A stretch of 64,000 nucleotides of DNA. It comes from a bacterium. Lineage in GTDB: Bacteria > Electryoneota > RPQS01. The notes below the pieces were generated by a model. The model had not been told where the DNA came from. It was given only the letters and a program-made list of their open reading frames with translations, and did no database searches. The translations under genes and the position numbers were made by a program. Where the stretch lies: NCBI GenBank assembly GCA_016702305.1, contig JADJEH010000017.1, positions 682,001 through 746,000 on the forward strand. Reading direction: 5' to 3'. Every line of letters starts with the position of its first letter. Within the stretch, counting starts at the first letter, position 1. Below, piece by piece: positions 8,766 through 17,310 of the stretch.

Positions 8766-9435
8766 TCCACTGCCACTCGCGCGTCTGCGCCTGCGGCACG
8801 TAGCTGTTGTCCGCGTAGTCGGGCATCGGCGGCAGTTCCAGACCGTCGGCACAGTGGAAGTACCCGTATTTCACAGTGAATTTTCCATCCTCCCAATCGA
8901 GCATCATGAGCGTCGGGTGAATTTCAACGATCACGAAGCGACCGCCAGGTTTGAGGAGTTTGGCGACGACTTCACCCCAACGGTACAGGTCGGATAGCCA
9001 GCCGAGGACGCCGTAGCTGGTGAAGATGATGTCGAACTGCTCGTGCAGAACATTGTCGAGCAGCAGGACATCGCTCTCGATAAATGTCACGCGGTCGGCC
9101 AGCCCGGCTTTCTGCGCCAAGTCGCGGGCCGTGGCAAGAGCGACCGGTGAAAAGTCCACGCCGACGACGGCCGCCGCACCCCGGCGGGCCAGCTCAATCG
9201 TGGATTTCCCAAAGTGGCACTGCAAGTGGAGCACGCGCCGACCTGCAACCTCTCCCAGCCAGTCCGACTCCAATCGGTCAAGCGCGGGTTTTCCGGCCAG
9301 AAAGCCCGCCACGTCGTACATTTCGCTGCGGGCGTGAACCGGAGTCACTTCATCCCACCATTGGCGGTTTTGGGCATGCCCGGGGTGCGCTAATGGCGGC
9401 GCGGTTGTGGCGTCTAAGTTATTGGAAGTTGTCAT
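8740..9435 (-). CDS. SAM-dependent class I methyltransferase (3' end frameshifted)
   Basis: A Rossmann methyltransferase. Motif I region VLHLQCHFGKSTIELAR is followed by VVGVDFSPVALATAR, FIESDVLLL and FDIIFTSYGVLGWL, then LLKPGGRFVIVE. The C-terminus should run on in another frame (8585-8765), with the break near 8760. I prefer the ATG at 9435 (MTTSNNLDATT) because the conserved body begins shortly after; an ATG at 9504 adds 23 uncharacteristic residues. The substrate is unknown. Confidence 0.8.
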   Translation of the reverse strand: MTTSNNLDATTAPPLAHPGHAQNRQWWDEVTPVHARSEMYDVAGFLAGKPALDRLESDWLGEVAGRRVLHLQCHFGKSTIELARRGAAAVVGVDFSPVALATARDLAQKAGLADRVTFIESDVLLLDNVLHEQFDIIFTSYGVLGWLSDLYRWGEVVAKLLKPGGRFVIVEIHPTLMMLDWEDGKFTVKYGYFHCADGLELPPMPDYADNSYVPQAQTREWQWSPPMSFAV

Positions 9436-9583
9436 TTTATTCTGGTCGAGAGCTTGAGAATGTAAGGTTTTTCCGGCAGGTTTGCAAGGCAGGGCGCGGG
9501 GCAAAAAGTTGAAATACTGCCGTAATTTGTGTATTTTCTGGTCCTGGAGGGCGGGAGAGTTATTCTAACTTTGAAAGGCTGAC

Positions 9584-10075
9584 ATGTTCGATCCTCGTCA
9601 CAAGAAATTGGCCGATGTGCTGGTCAAGCACTCGACCCGCGTTAAGCCCGGCGACAAGGTCCTCGTCGAGTGCTCCGACACACCGCCGGAATTCGTGTCG
9701 GTGCTGGTGCAGACCATCTGCGACGCGGGCGGTTTGCCCGTGCTGGAATATAAGCATCAATCGGTCATGCGGACCCTGATGCGCAACGCCACCGAAGAGC
9801 GTATGAAGCTCATCGCTGACGCGGAGCTCTACCGCATGAAGCAGATGGATTGCTACATCGCTGTGCGGGGTATTTTCAACTCCAAAGAGTTGATTGACGT
9901 TCCCGGCGATCAGATGTCGCTCTATGAGAAGCACTGGCTCAAGCCCGTGCATCTCAAACAACGCGTTGAGAACACGCGCTGGGTAATTCTGAAATACCCG
10001 TCGCCGCAGATGGCGCAGATGGCGCGCATGAGCCACGAGGCCTTCGGAAGACTTTTTCTACCGCGTCTGCTGTGA
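9584..10075 (+). CDS. M29 aminopeptidase, N-terminal half (frameshifted)
   Basis: Begins MFDPRHKKLADVLVKHSTRV with a GAAAGG ribosome site. The M29 (AmpS/PepS, thermophilic) fold is recognisable: PGDKVLVECSDTPPEF and NTRWVILKYPSPQMAQMAR. The frame fails at FGRLFLPRLL. Removing one G near 10045 restores FEDFFYRVCCDVDWKKASDA, which continues into 10077-10709. Confidence 0.85.
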   Translation: MFDPRHKKLADVLVKHSTRVKPGDKVLVECSDTPPEFVSVLVQTICDAGGLPVLEYKHQSVMRTLMRNATEERMKLIADAELYRMKQMDCYIAVRGIFNSKELIDVPGDQMSLYEKHWLKPVHLKQRVENTRWVILKYPSPQMAQMARMSHEAFGRLFLPRLL

Positions 10076-10076
10076 C

Positions 10077-10709
10077 GTGGATTGGAAAAAGGCCAGCGAC
10101 GCGATGGTTCCGGCCAAGGCTTTCATGGAAAAGACCGACAAGGTCCACATCAAGGGCCCGGGCACGGACTTGCAGTTCTCGATCAAAGGTATTCCGGCGG
10201 TGCCGTGCGGCGGAAGTTTCAATATTCCCGATCTGGAGATCTTCACCGCGCCGGTGCGCACCTCGGTCAATGGCAAGATCAGCTACAATTCGCCCTCGAC
10301 CTACCGCGGATTCACATTCGAAAATGTCGTGCTGGAGTTTAAGGACGGCAAGATCGTCAATGCCACCTCGAACGACACCAAGCGCATTAATGAGATCTTC
10401 GACACCGATGAAGGCTCGCGCTACGTCGGCGAGTTCGCGCTGGGTTTCCATCCGTATGTGCTCGAACCGATGGACGATATTCTCTTTGATGAGAAGATCG
10501 CCGGTTCGTTCCACTTCACGCCGGGCCAGGCCTACGAAAAGGAAGCTGACAACGGCAACCGCAGCCAGATTCACTGGGACCTCGTGTGCATGCAGCGCCC
10601 CGAGAAGGGCGGCGGCGAGATTTGGTTCGACGGTCAGTTGATTCGCAAGGACGGCAAGTTCGTCCACGAAGCGTTCCTGGCGATGAATCCGGAGAATTTG
10701 GTAAAGTAA
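10077..10709 (+). CDS. M29 aminopeptidase, C-terminal half with metal ligands
   Basis: Carries the M29 metal-binding region: GSFNIPDLEIFTAPV (Glu ligand), RYVGEFALGF (Glu), HFTPGQAYEKEADNGNRSQI and HWDLVCM (His/Asp). M29 peptidases are cytosolic dimetal exo-aminopeptidases. Joined to the upstream half, the protein would be ~375 residues, the normal family length. A TGA and an ATG-like restart lie at the join, but no ribosome site is present, so independent translation is unlikely. Confidence 0.88.
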   Translation: MDWKKASDAMVPAKAFMEKTDKVHIKGPGTDLQFSIKGIPAVPCGGSFNIPDLEIFTAPVRTSVNGKISYNSPSTYRGFTFENVVLEFKDGKIVNATSNDTKRINEIFDTDEGSRYVGEFALGFHPYVLEPMDDILFDEKIAGSFHFTPGQAYEKEADNGNRSQIHWDLVCMQRPEKGGGEIWFDGQLIRKDGKFVHEAFLAMNPENLVK

Positions 10710-10753
10710 GGGAGGGCCCCTTCTGATTCCCCGATGAACGGGGGAAAGCCGGA

Positions 10754-10791
10754 AACAGCAAGCCCCGCGAGAAATCGCGGGGCTTGCTGTT
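10754..10791. terminator. Strong bidirectional terminator hairpin
   Basis: AACAGCAAGCCCCGCGA (10754-10770) and TCGCGGGGCTTGCTGTT (10775-10791) are a perfect 17-bp stem closed by a GAAA tetraloop. It sits between two convergent genes (M29 aminopeptidase and the F420-type oxidoreductase). Confidence 0.8.
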
Positions 10792-10845
10792 AGAGAGACT
10801 GCTTGGGTGATTACCCCTGTTGCCCTCGGGAAGACCTGGGGAATT

Positions 10846-11471
10846 TTAGCGGCTGTGCAGGATAAAGGCGATCTCCCGGCCGTGGCCCTGCGATAGCGCG
10901 AGTTTGATCCAGAGATAGGCCAGCGATTCGAGGTGATGGGCCATGTGCAGCGGTCCGGCATCCACCGGAGCGAAGCCCAGCTCTTCGGCGAGCAGTTTGA
11001 CCGAGACTTTGGCCACCGCATCGCTGCCGCACAGGAGCATCGTGGCATCGTGCGCACCATATTGCGGCTGGAGGCTGTTGTTCTAGCCGGGCGTGTTGAA
11101 GAACGTGATCACATGCGCGTGCGGCTGCAGCTTCTGTAATTCCTCGGCACCGGACGAGCCGGGCGGGAGCAGATAGCCCGGTAAGGCCCGGCGCGAGCGG
11201 ATTTGTGGCGTCCACGATGACCTTCTCGGACAGCGGCCCGGCGGTGCGCAGCAGCTCGAGCGCGGCTTCGTAGGGCAGGGCTGGGACGATCAGCTCGCCC
11301 CAATCGAGTGCAACGTCCAACGCGGCGATGCGAATTGTTTTGCGCTCCGACGGGACGGGCGGCTCGTGCTGATCCGGCCGCCGCACTCCGAACATCACCT
11401 CGTGCGCGCCGTCGTTCCAACGCTGGCCGAGGGGTTAGCCACATTCCTTTGCCGATAATGGCGATCTTCAA
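10846..11471 (-). pseudogene. NADPH:F420 oxidoreductase-like (NpdG-type) gene broken by several indels
   Basis: A TTG start at 11471 is preceded by GGAGGA with 6-nt spacing and opens with LKIAIIGKG, a Rossmann dinucleotide-binding start. Readable pieces in successive frames are DVALDWGELIVPALPYEAAL, LSEKVIVDATNPLAPGLTGL and LLCGSDAVAKVSVKLLAEEL, then GPLHMAHHLESLAYLWIKLA. Together they spell one ~208-residue F420/NADP-binding oxidoreductase. At least three frame changes are needed, so no intact product is encoded as the sequence stands. Confidence 0.7.
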
Positions 11472-11546
11472 GGCGATCCTCCGTTCACTTTGTTCCCACT
11501 GCGGCGTTGAGGGCAACGCACTGCGGATGTCACGCACATCGGAGCT

Positions 11547-12908
11547 CTACTTCAAATACAGAACTTTTTTCGTCTCGCCGTAGTAGCGATCCTGCGCCCG
11601 AAGGAAATACACCCCTGCGCCAAGTCCGGCGGGCGCGTTGAAGGACAAGTTGCCGGGCAACGTACGGCCCGCATGCAGGAGTGCTACCTCGCGACCAAGC
11701 AGATCAAACAGACGAATCTCAAAACCTGCGCCGGCCATGCCCTGCAGTTCAACGTGGAATTGGGAATTGAACGGATTCGGGTAGACGTTCGCAATGTACC
11801 ACGTAGAGGGCACCGGCCAATGCCAGTCATCTGCGGCGTTAGGCAGGATGGTCGTGTCGGGAATGCCCCCTTCGCTTTCCAGCCACGGATCGAACCTTGT
11901 TCGGGAATCGGCTGTGTCCCCTTGGCCCTGCGGGTTTCTAAGCGCTTCGAAGGGGCCGCTTGTGCTGCCCCAATAGTTGTTTAACGCGTACCCCGTCGAG
12001 TCGGACCATGGTGAGGTGTATACGGCCACACCTTGATTACCAATGAAGGCGTTGTACTCGATCACGCCGGGGAACACCTGCGAGAGCGCCACAGTCTTGC
12101 TGCCGCCATCCACCTCTGGTGTGCTGCTGTTGTTGACAAAGTAGTTTCGCCACACGCGGCGATACTGTGGATGTCCGGCATTTGAAATGCCGACACAGGC
12201 GAAGTCATATCCTTGGTTCGAGTCGAAGTAGTTTTCCTCAACGACGCACCGGGACGGAATAAGGTCCAAGACGATCAAACCTTGCATCCCATAGTTGGGA
12301 ATGGGGACATTATTCTCAAACCAATTGCGAGTCAGCGTGGCGCGCGCCATGCCGGAATGCTCCCAGCCGCGAAACACTCCGAAACCGATTTCATTGTCCG
12401 CGAACACGCACGAATCCAGAACAAATGTGTTGGCGGCACTTCCCGTTGACGAGTAGAGTTGAATGAGACGGTTATTGGTGAACGCGCAGCCGAAAATGCG
12501 AATTTCCCACGGACCGCTGCCGCCCAACGCGTGGTCAATGAAGGCGCAGGCCTGGCCACCGTGACCGACATCATGGATCCGGCAGTCGCGGAGCTCGAGT
12601 TCGCCGCTGGATGCGCCGATCGAGCTCCGGCTGCCCCAACCGCTGAACTCTCCGCCGTGAAAGCCAAAGTCACAGGATTCAAAAACGACGTCGCTGCGGA
12701 TCGAGCACAGATTGCGGCCATTGTCGGGTGAGTCATTGTCAAGAAACTCACAGCGATCAACCTTTAGGAGCAGTTCTCGGCGTAGATCGCGCCGCCGTAA
12801 AATCCGCGGTTTGTGCTGAAAATGCAATCCCGCAATTCGACGTTGCGGCGTTGAACGAATAGGCCACCGCCCTCTTTTCCGTGACATTATCTGCCGTCGC
12901 CCGGCCAA
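11547..12908 (-). CDS. Right-handed beta-helix secreted protein, main part with sorting domain
   Basis: After a frame change near 12800-12850 the frame reads a long series of beta-helix coils (VFESCDFGFHGGEF, ELRDCRIHDVGHG, VLDSCVFADNEIGFGVF, CVVEENYFDSNQGYD, VWRNYFVNNSS, VIEYNAFIGNQGVAVY). It also has NNYWGSTSGP, a frequent motif of such helices, and a C-terminal sorting domain (NVYPNPFNSQFHVEL ... KKVLYLK). The ~30 residues at its upstream end are shadow. The N-terminus is at 12757-13248. Confidence 0.8.
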   Translation of the reverse strand: MAGRRQIMSRKRGRWPIRSTPQRRIAGLHFQHKPRILRRRDLRRELLLKVDRCEFLDNDSPDNGRNLCSIRSDVVFESCDFGFHGGEFSGWGSRSSIGASSGELELRDCRIHDVGHGGQACAFIDHALGGSGPWEIRIFGCAFTNNRLIQLYSSTGSAANTFVLDSCVFADNEIGFGVFRGWEHSGMARATLTRNWFENNVPIPNYGMQGLIVLDLIPSRCVVEENYFDSNQGYDFACVGISNAGHPQYRRVWRNYFVNNSSTPEVDGGSKTVALSQVFPGVIEYNAFIGNQGVAVYTSPWSDSTGYALNNYWGSTSGPFEALRNPQGQGDTADSRTRFDPWLESEGGIPDTTILPNAADDWHWPVPSTWYIANVYPNPFNSQFHVELQGMAGAGFEIRLFDLLGREVALLHAGRTLPGNLSFNAPAGLGAGVYFLRAQDRYYGETKKVLYLK

Positions 12909-13248
12909 GAGTAACGGTCAGGCCCACGATGGTCAAAGATGTGTCACGCGAAGCCGCCGAGTCCGCTGTCAGGCAACGCCGCTCGGGATCCTCTGCGCCG
13001 GGCTGGATGACCGTGGTCGAAATGAGTGCTGTGTCGGCGGTGAATACGTACTCACTTCCGAGTGTTATATGGATCGGCGGAATGACGAACGAACCGTTGT
13101 AAGTGCCCGGTCGGCAGATCACTGTATCGCCCGATGACGCAGTGTCGAGCGCCGCTTGCAGATCGGGAAAATCATCCGGGACATAGCGGACCGTAGCCTG
13201 TGCAGCGCACGCAGAGGCAAGCATGACTATGAGCAGGGCCTTGCGCAT
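12757..13248 (-). CDS. N-terminal part of the same beta-helix protein
   Basis: An ATG at 13248 follows GGAGC with 9-nt spacing and gives a signal peptide (MRKALLIVMLASACAAQA). It is followed by the DUF1565/pectate-lyase-like opening typical of secreted beta-helices (VRYVPDDFPDLQAALDTASS, GDTVICRPGTYNGSF). An in-frame ATG 30 bp upstream would hide the signal peptide. The frame degrades after LTVTLGRATADNV, where an indel moves the coding to 11547-12908. Confidence 0.75.
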   Translation of the reverse strand: MRKALLIVMLASACAAQATVRYVPDDFPDLQAALDTASSGDTVICRPGTYNGSFVIPPIHITLGSEYVFTADTALISTTVIQPGAEDPERRCLTADSAASRDTSLTIVGLTVTLGRATADNVTEKRAVAYSFNAATSNCGIAFSAQTADFTAARSTPRTAPKG

Positions 13249-13262
13249 CTCAGTTTGCTCCT

Positions 13263-13681
13263 TCACACGGGGCCGCATTCGTGCTCGGCGGGCGAGAAGA
13301 AATTCACCTGTCCCTGGCCGGACAGTTCAGCAATGCCGATGCAGGGTTCAATAGCGACTCGGCAGCGAATCAGCCTGCCCGCCGGGAGCGGATTGACCGA
13401 GGAGAAGATGATGGTACTCGAGCAGCCGCATCTTGAGGCGTTGGGAGTTCAGCAAAACTCCCCGTCGTGCCATCCTCAATCTCGACGTAGACCTGTGCAA
13501 TATCCTGCACATCATTTGACACGTAAATCGCGTCTGTGTCGAAAGGTAAAGCAAACTCGCGCACTGTTAGCTTGCCGTCACCGGCCTGATCCGTCACCCA
13601 CATACACCAACTATCGCCGCAGTGCCCCGAGGTTGCCAGCAGGAGTACCAAGGCGACTAGCGCAATGCCGATCCTGTGCAT
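13263..13681 (-). CDS. Small secreted protein of unknown function (frameshifted)
   Basis: The start gives a signal peptide (MHRIGIALVALVLLLATSGH) and then a short mature region with Cys and acidic residues (DSWCMWVTDQAGDGKLTVRE, VYVEIEDGTTG). The frame from 13681 stops at 13370. A coherent continuation in another frame (RLIRCRVAIEPCIGIAEL ... HECGPV) ends at 13263, so the intact protein would be about 138 residues. It sits 15 bp before the start of the beta-helix gene and is probably co-transcribed. I do not recognise a family. Confidence 0.55.
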
Positions 13682-13814
13682 AGCTTTGCTCCCCCGTTTA
13701 AGCTAAAGAAAAGTTAACATTCAAGTTACGAATTCAGTTGCGATGACCAGTTGCTTGTCTCACCCCCATAACGTAAATTTCTACATTCCAAACTGACAAT
13801 CAAGGGAGAAACGA

Positions 13815-14366
13815 ATGGTATTTCTAATTCTTTTAGGTATCATTGCCGTGGTAGGGCTGTGGGTGATGGGGCTCTACAACGGGTTGGTCACGTTGCGTAA
13901 TCAGGTCAAAGGGGCCTGGTCGCAGATTGACGTGCAGCTCAAGCGCCGCCACGACCTGATTCCCAATCTCGTTGAAGTGGTCAAGGACTACATGTCCTAT
14001 GAGCAAGAGACGCTCGAGAAGGTAATCAAGGCACGCAATACCGCAGTGGCGGCCAGCGGTCCGGCGCAGGTATCCGCCGCTGAAAACCAGTTAACCGGGG
14101 CGCTGCGGCAGATGTTTGCGGTGTTTGAGAATTACCCGGACCTGAAGGCCAACCAGAACGTGATGAAGCTGCAGGAAGAGCTGACTTCGACGGAAAACAA
14201 GATCGCCTTTGCGCGGCAGTACTTCAACGATTCAGTGATGACCTATAACACGAAGCAGGAGCTGTTTCCAGCTAATCTGTTTGCGGCTACGCTGGGATTC
14301 AAGAAGGAAGAGTACTATCAGGTTCCCGAAGAAGAGAAGCAGAATGTGAAGGTTGACCTGCGGTGA
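13815..14366 (+). CDS. LemA family protein
   Basis: 183 residues: one N-terminal membrane helix (MVFLILLGIIAVVGLWVMGL), then the LemA four-helix domain with family signatures YNGLVTLRNQVKGAWSQIDV, QLKRRHDLIPNLVEVVKDYM and FARQYFNDSVMTYN. LemA proteins are membrane-anchored and often pair with HtpX-like proteases. Here the downstream protease starts 4 bp before this stop, so the two are translationally coupled. Confidence 0.92.
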   Translation: MVFLILLGIIAVVGLWVMGLYNGLVTLRNQVKGAWSQIDVQLKRRHDLIPNLVEVVKDYMSYEQETLEKVIKARNTAVAASGPAQVSAAENQLTGALRQMFAVFENYPDLKANQNVMKLQEELTSTENKIAFARQYFNDSVMTYNTKQELFPANLFAATLGFKKEEYYQVPEEEKQNVKVDLR

Positions 14367-15331
14367 GCGATTACCGCCGCGATTTTGCCGCTGAGATTCG
14401 CTCCAATAAGCGAAAATCGTTTCTGCTGTTTCTGGGACTGCCGATCCTGCTGGTTGGCATGTGCTGGGTGATTGGCGAACAGTACGGGCGCGGCGATCTT
14501 GGACTGTTGGGCGGCCTGGTCGTGGCCGTCGGCGGCATGGTCATCACGTACACACTCGGCGACGATATCATTCTGGGCTTCACCGGGGCGCGCGAAGCGA
14601 CGTGGGAAAGTGATCAGATGCTCTTCAACGTGGTGGACGAGATGCGGATCGCCGCCGGGCTGCCGATGCCGCGCGTCTATGTGGTGGACTCATTCGCCCT
14701 CAACGCGTTCGCGACGGGGTGGTCGCCGGACAATGCGGCCGTGGCCGTTACGCGCGGTCTCCTCGAGAAGCTCAATCGCGACGAGCTGCAGGGCGTGATT
14801 GCGCACGAAATGGGACACGTCGCGAATTTCGATATTCGCTACATGATGATTGTGGCAACAATGGTCGGCGCCATCGCCTTGATCGCGGACGGTTACCGGC
14901 GCACGCTATGGTATGGCAGCGGTCGAGTGGGCCGGGCGTCAAGCAAAGACTCGGGCAAAGCGATCTTCGCGGTCATTGGTTTGGTGCTCGCGATCCTGGC
15001 CCCGCTGGCTGCCTACCTGATGCAGGCGACGATTTCGCGCAAACGGGAATATCTGGCCGATGCCACCAGCGCGCGGCTAACGCGCAATCCGCTCGGTTTG
15101 GCGGCGGCGCTTTCCAAGATCGAGCAATCGGTCAGTACCACGCCGCTGCCGTGGGTGAATCGTGCCACGATGCATCTTTTCATTATTCACCCGCTGCGAT
15201 ATATGGATGGCAGTCAGGTGCCATGTTCTCGACGCATCCGCCGACCAAGGACCGGGTTTCGCGGTTGCAGGCCATGGCCAGTTTACAGGAGGATGTCACC
15301 CACGCGGCTGAGTGAGATTCGTCACATTTAG
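14363..15331 (+). CDS. M48 family metalloprotease (HtpX-like), 3' end frameshifted
   Basis: GTG start overlapping lemA by 4 bp. Membrane segments lie at ~20-40, ~50-65 and ~205-225. The zinc motif HEMGH is at residues 148-152 (VIAHEMGHVANFD), with the third ligand in KREYLADATSARLT. The last ~30 residues read out of frame. The natural tail GAMFSTHPPTKDRVSRLQAM lies in another frame and ends at 15315, so one indel near 15220 is likely. Predicted role: membrane protein quality control. Confidence 0.88.
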   Translation: MSDYRRDFAAEIRSNKRKSFLLFLGLPILLVGMCWVIGEQYGRGDLGLLGGLVVAVGGMVITYTLGDDIILGFTGAREATWESDQMLFNVVDEMRIAAGLPMPRVYVVDSFALNAFATGWSPDNAAVAVTRGLLEKLNRDELQGVIAHEMGHVANFDIRYMMIVATMVGAIALIADGYRRTLWYGSGRVGRASSKDSGKAIFAVIGLVLAILAPLAAYLMQATISRKREYLADATSARLTRNPLGLAAALSKIEQSVSTTPLPWVNRATMHLFIIHPLRYMDGSQVPCSRRIRRPRTGFRGCRPWPVYRRMSPTRLSEIRHI

Positions 15332-15455
15332 GCGAGATTTCCGCCGTGCGGCTTGCACTCACGCTCGCGGCGGGTTAAGTTGACTGTATCTTGGCGGAAT
15401 AGCCGCCGGAATGCCCGGAACACCCAACGAACCCTGCCACAGGGGAGGTGTCATC

Positions 15456-15914
15456 ATGCGTCGCAACATCTGTTTGGCTGTTTGTTGGTGCGCACTGGCT
15501 TGGAGCAACGTGACATGGGCGCAGAGTCCCTTCGAAGAGATCGGTGCGCAGGTGGGGCTGACGGAGCCGGGCCAGGCGGGCTGCCCGCGCTGGTTCGATT
15601 TCGAGGGCGATGGCGATCTGGACTTGTTACGGACGATACGCTATAACAATGCCGTTGAACTCTATCTGAATGAGGCCGGTCAATTCACGCGCCTGGATGA
15701 AATCGGGCTGCCGACCGACAGTGACATTCAAAGCGTTGTTCCCGTTGATTTCGACCGTGACGGCGACGTTGACTTGTTCTTAGGCGGCTATCACACGAAC
15801 TTGCTGTTCATGGTCAACGAGGGCGGGCAGTTCGTCGAACGCGCGGAGGGCCTACGGTTTGACCGTCACCAACGGCGTCCGCGATTATTTCTGGCTGGAT
15901 CTCGACGGCGATGA
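15456..15914 (+). CDS. FG-GAP/VCBS-repeat secreted protein, N-terminal part
   Basis: The start at 15456 is supported by GGGGAGG 7 nt upstream and by the signal peptide MRRNICLAVCWCALAWSN. Asp-rich FG-GAP-like repeats follow (WFDFEGDGDLDLLRTIRY, VDFDRDGDVDLFLGGYH), which bind calcium in beta-propellers. The frame is lost near 15850, after NEGGQFVERAEGL, and continues at 15859-16932. Confidence 0.82.
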   Translation: MRRNICLAVCWCALAWSNVTWAQSPFEEIGAQVGLTEPGQAGCPRWFDFEGDGDLDLLRTIRYNNAVELYLNEAGQFTRLDEIGLPTDSDIQSVVPVDFDRDGDVDLFLGGYHTNLLFMVNEGGQFVERAEGLRFDRHQRRPRLFLAGSRRR

Positions 15915-16932
15915 CTGGCTCGACTTGATGGTGCAGTATATTAACTACTGGCAGCTGTACCGGAACGACAACGGCGTCCGGTTCGTGGATATCACCGCGC
16001 AGGCCAACCTGCCGCCGACGACGGACAATGCGATGTTCGCGCTGGCGGACTACGATCTCGATAACGACATGGATATTTTCATGCCGCGGATCTACGGTCA
16101 AGACTATTTTTACCGCAATGACGGCGACGGCGTCTTTGCCGACGTGACCGAAGAGGTTGGTCTCTTGGGCAGTGCGGCCCGCGCGGGCTGCGTGTTCGTG
16201 GACATGAACAACGACAAGTACCCCGATCTGGTCGCGCCGGGCAACGGCACGCATGCCGTCTGGCTGAATCACCACGGTGAGTATTTTGAGGGCGCGACCG
16301 TGCACGGTGCGGAAGCGGATTTTGAAAGCATGCCGTTCCCATGGGGCGCGCGCTACGCGGCGGGTGACCTGATCTGGACGGCGATTACGATTTCATGGTC
16401 GTCTGCCCCGGCGGCACCGGCTATATGCTGGCCGAAAATCAGTTCCTGCGCTGCGACAGCGTTGTGGGTATGGATGTGTGGTTTTACTAACATGGCAGGC
16501 GACTGGGGGCTGGACGCGCTGGAAGATGGCCTGCCGCGCTTCGCCGACTTCGATGACGACGGGGATCTCGATCTTATCCTGATGCTTCATGACCAGCCGC
16601 CGCTGCTCTATCGCAATCTGACCAACGGCGCGGGACGGCTTGAAGTCAGTGTGGCGGGTCCGAACGGCGAAGAGTATGGCTGGCATCGCCGCGTCGAACT
16701 CTATCCGCATGGCAGTGAAACGGTGCTGTGCGCCACCGTGCTTGGGGAAGATGCCGTGGGCATCAACGGCATGAGTAACTACTTCGCCGTGGAACCGCAG
16801 CAGGCGTATGACATCGAAATTCACCTCGAAAACGGCGAGATACTCTCGCCGCAATCCCACCCGCAGCTTGCGAATGTCGTGCCCGCCGGATCGGTTACAA
16901 GTTGCGGGTTGAGCTGGACGGCATTGCCGTGA
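15859..16932 (+). CDS. FG-GAP/VCBS-repeat secreted protein, middle part
   Basis: Further repeats: YFWLDLDGDDWLDLMVQY, ALADYDLDNDMDIFMPRI, CVFVDMNNDKYPDLVAPG and FADFDDDGDLDLILMLHD, then an ASPIC/UnbV-like region (GRLEVSVAGPNGEEYGWHRR). Between ~16375 and ~16480 the frame is garbled (two compensating indels), where DGDYDFMVVCPGGTGYM is readable in another frame. It stops at 16932, while the coding signal continues to 17212. Confidence 0.8.
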   Translation: MTVTNGVRDYFWLDLDGDDWLDLMVQYINYWQLYRNDNGVRFVDITAQANLPPTTDNAMFALADYDLDNDMDIFMPRIYGQDYFYRNDGDGVFADVTEEVGLLGSAARAGCVFVDMNNDKYPDLVAPGNGTHAVWLNHHGEYFEGATVHGAEADFESMPFPWGARYAAGDLIWTAITISWSSAPAAPAICWPKISSCAATALWVWMCGFTNMAGDWGLDALEDGLPRFADFDDDGDLDLILMLHDQPPLLYRNLTNGAGRLEVSVAGPNGEEYGWHRRVELYPHGSETVLCATVLGEDAVGINGMSNYFAVEPQQAYDIEIHLENGEILSPQSHPQLANVVPAGSVTSCGLSWTALP

Positions 16933-17212
16933 ATCCGCCGCCGCTCGCCGTCCGCGAGTTTGCGATGCCCGCCCACCCGAACCCGTTTAATCCGGTGACC
17001 ACCATCAAGCTTTGAGCTGACGCAGACCGCGACGTGGTCCTTCGCGTGTTCAATTTGCGCGGTCAGGAGGGTGACACTGCTCAGCCTGGGAGCGCGCCGC
17101 CGGGCGGCATGACTTCGTGTGGCATGCCGACAACTTGGCATCCGGCGTGTACTTCGGACAGCTCGAAGCCGGCGACAACAGAATGTTGCAAAAGCTCGTC
17201 CTATTGAAGTGA
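16933..17212 (+). pseudogene. Frameshifted C-terminal sorting domain of the FG-GAP protein
   Basis: Split over frames, this stretch encodes FAMPAHPNPFNPVTTIKL, then VFNLRGQE, then DNLASGVYFGQLEAG and LQKLVLLK before TGA at 17210-17212. This is the same sorting domain as in the other secreted proteins. At least two indels separate it from the body of the gene. Confidence 0.7.
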
Positions 17213-17240
17213 ACGATCCGGAAATTCCGGGATAGAGGCA

Positions 17241-17273
17241 AAGCGGCCCCGACGATATTCGTCGGGGCCGCTT
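17241..17273. terminator. Bidirectional terminator hairpin
   Basis: AAGCGGCCCCGACGA (17241-17255) and TCGTCGGGGCCGCTT (17259-17273) form a perfect 15-bp stem with a TAT loop between the convergent FG-GAP and cytochrome genes. Confidence 0.8.
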
Positions 17274-17310
17274 GCGTCTGAGGCGGATTAGCCTGTTTTC
17301 TTCCCGGGTC

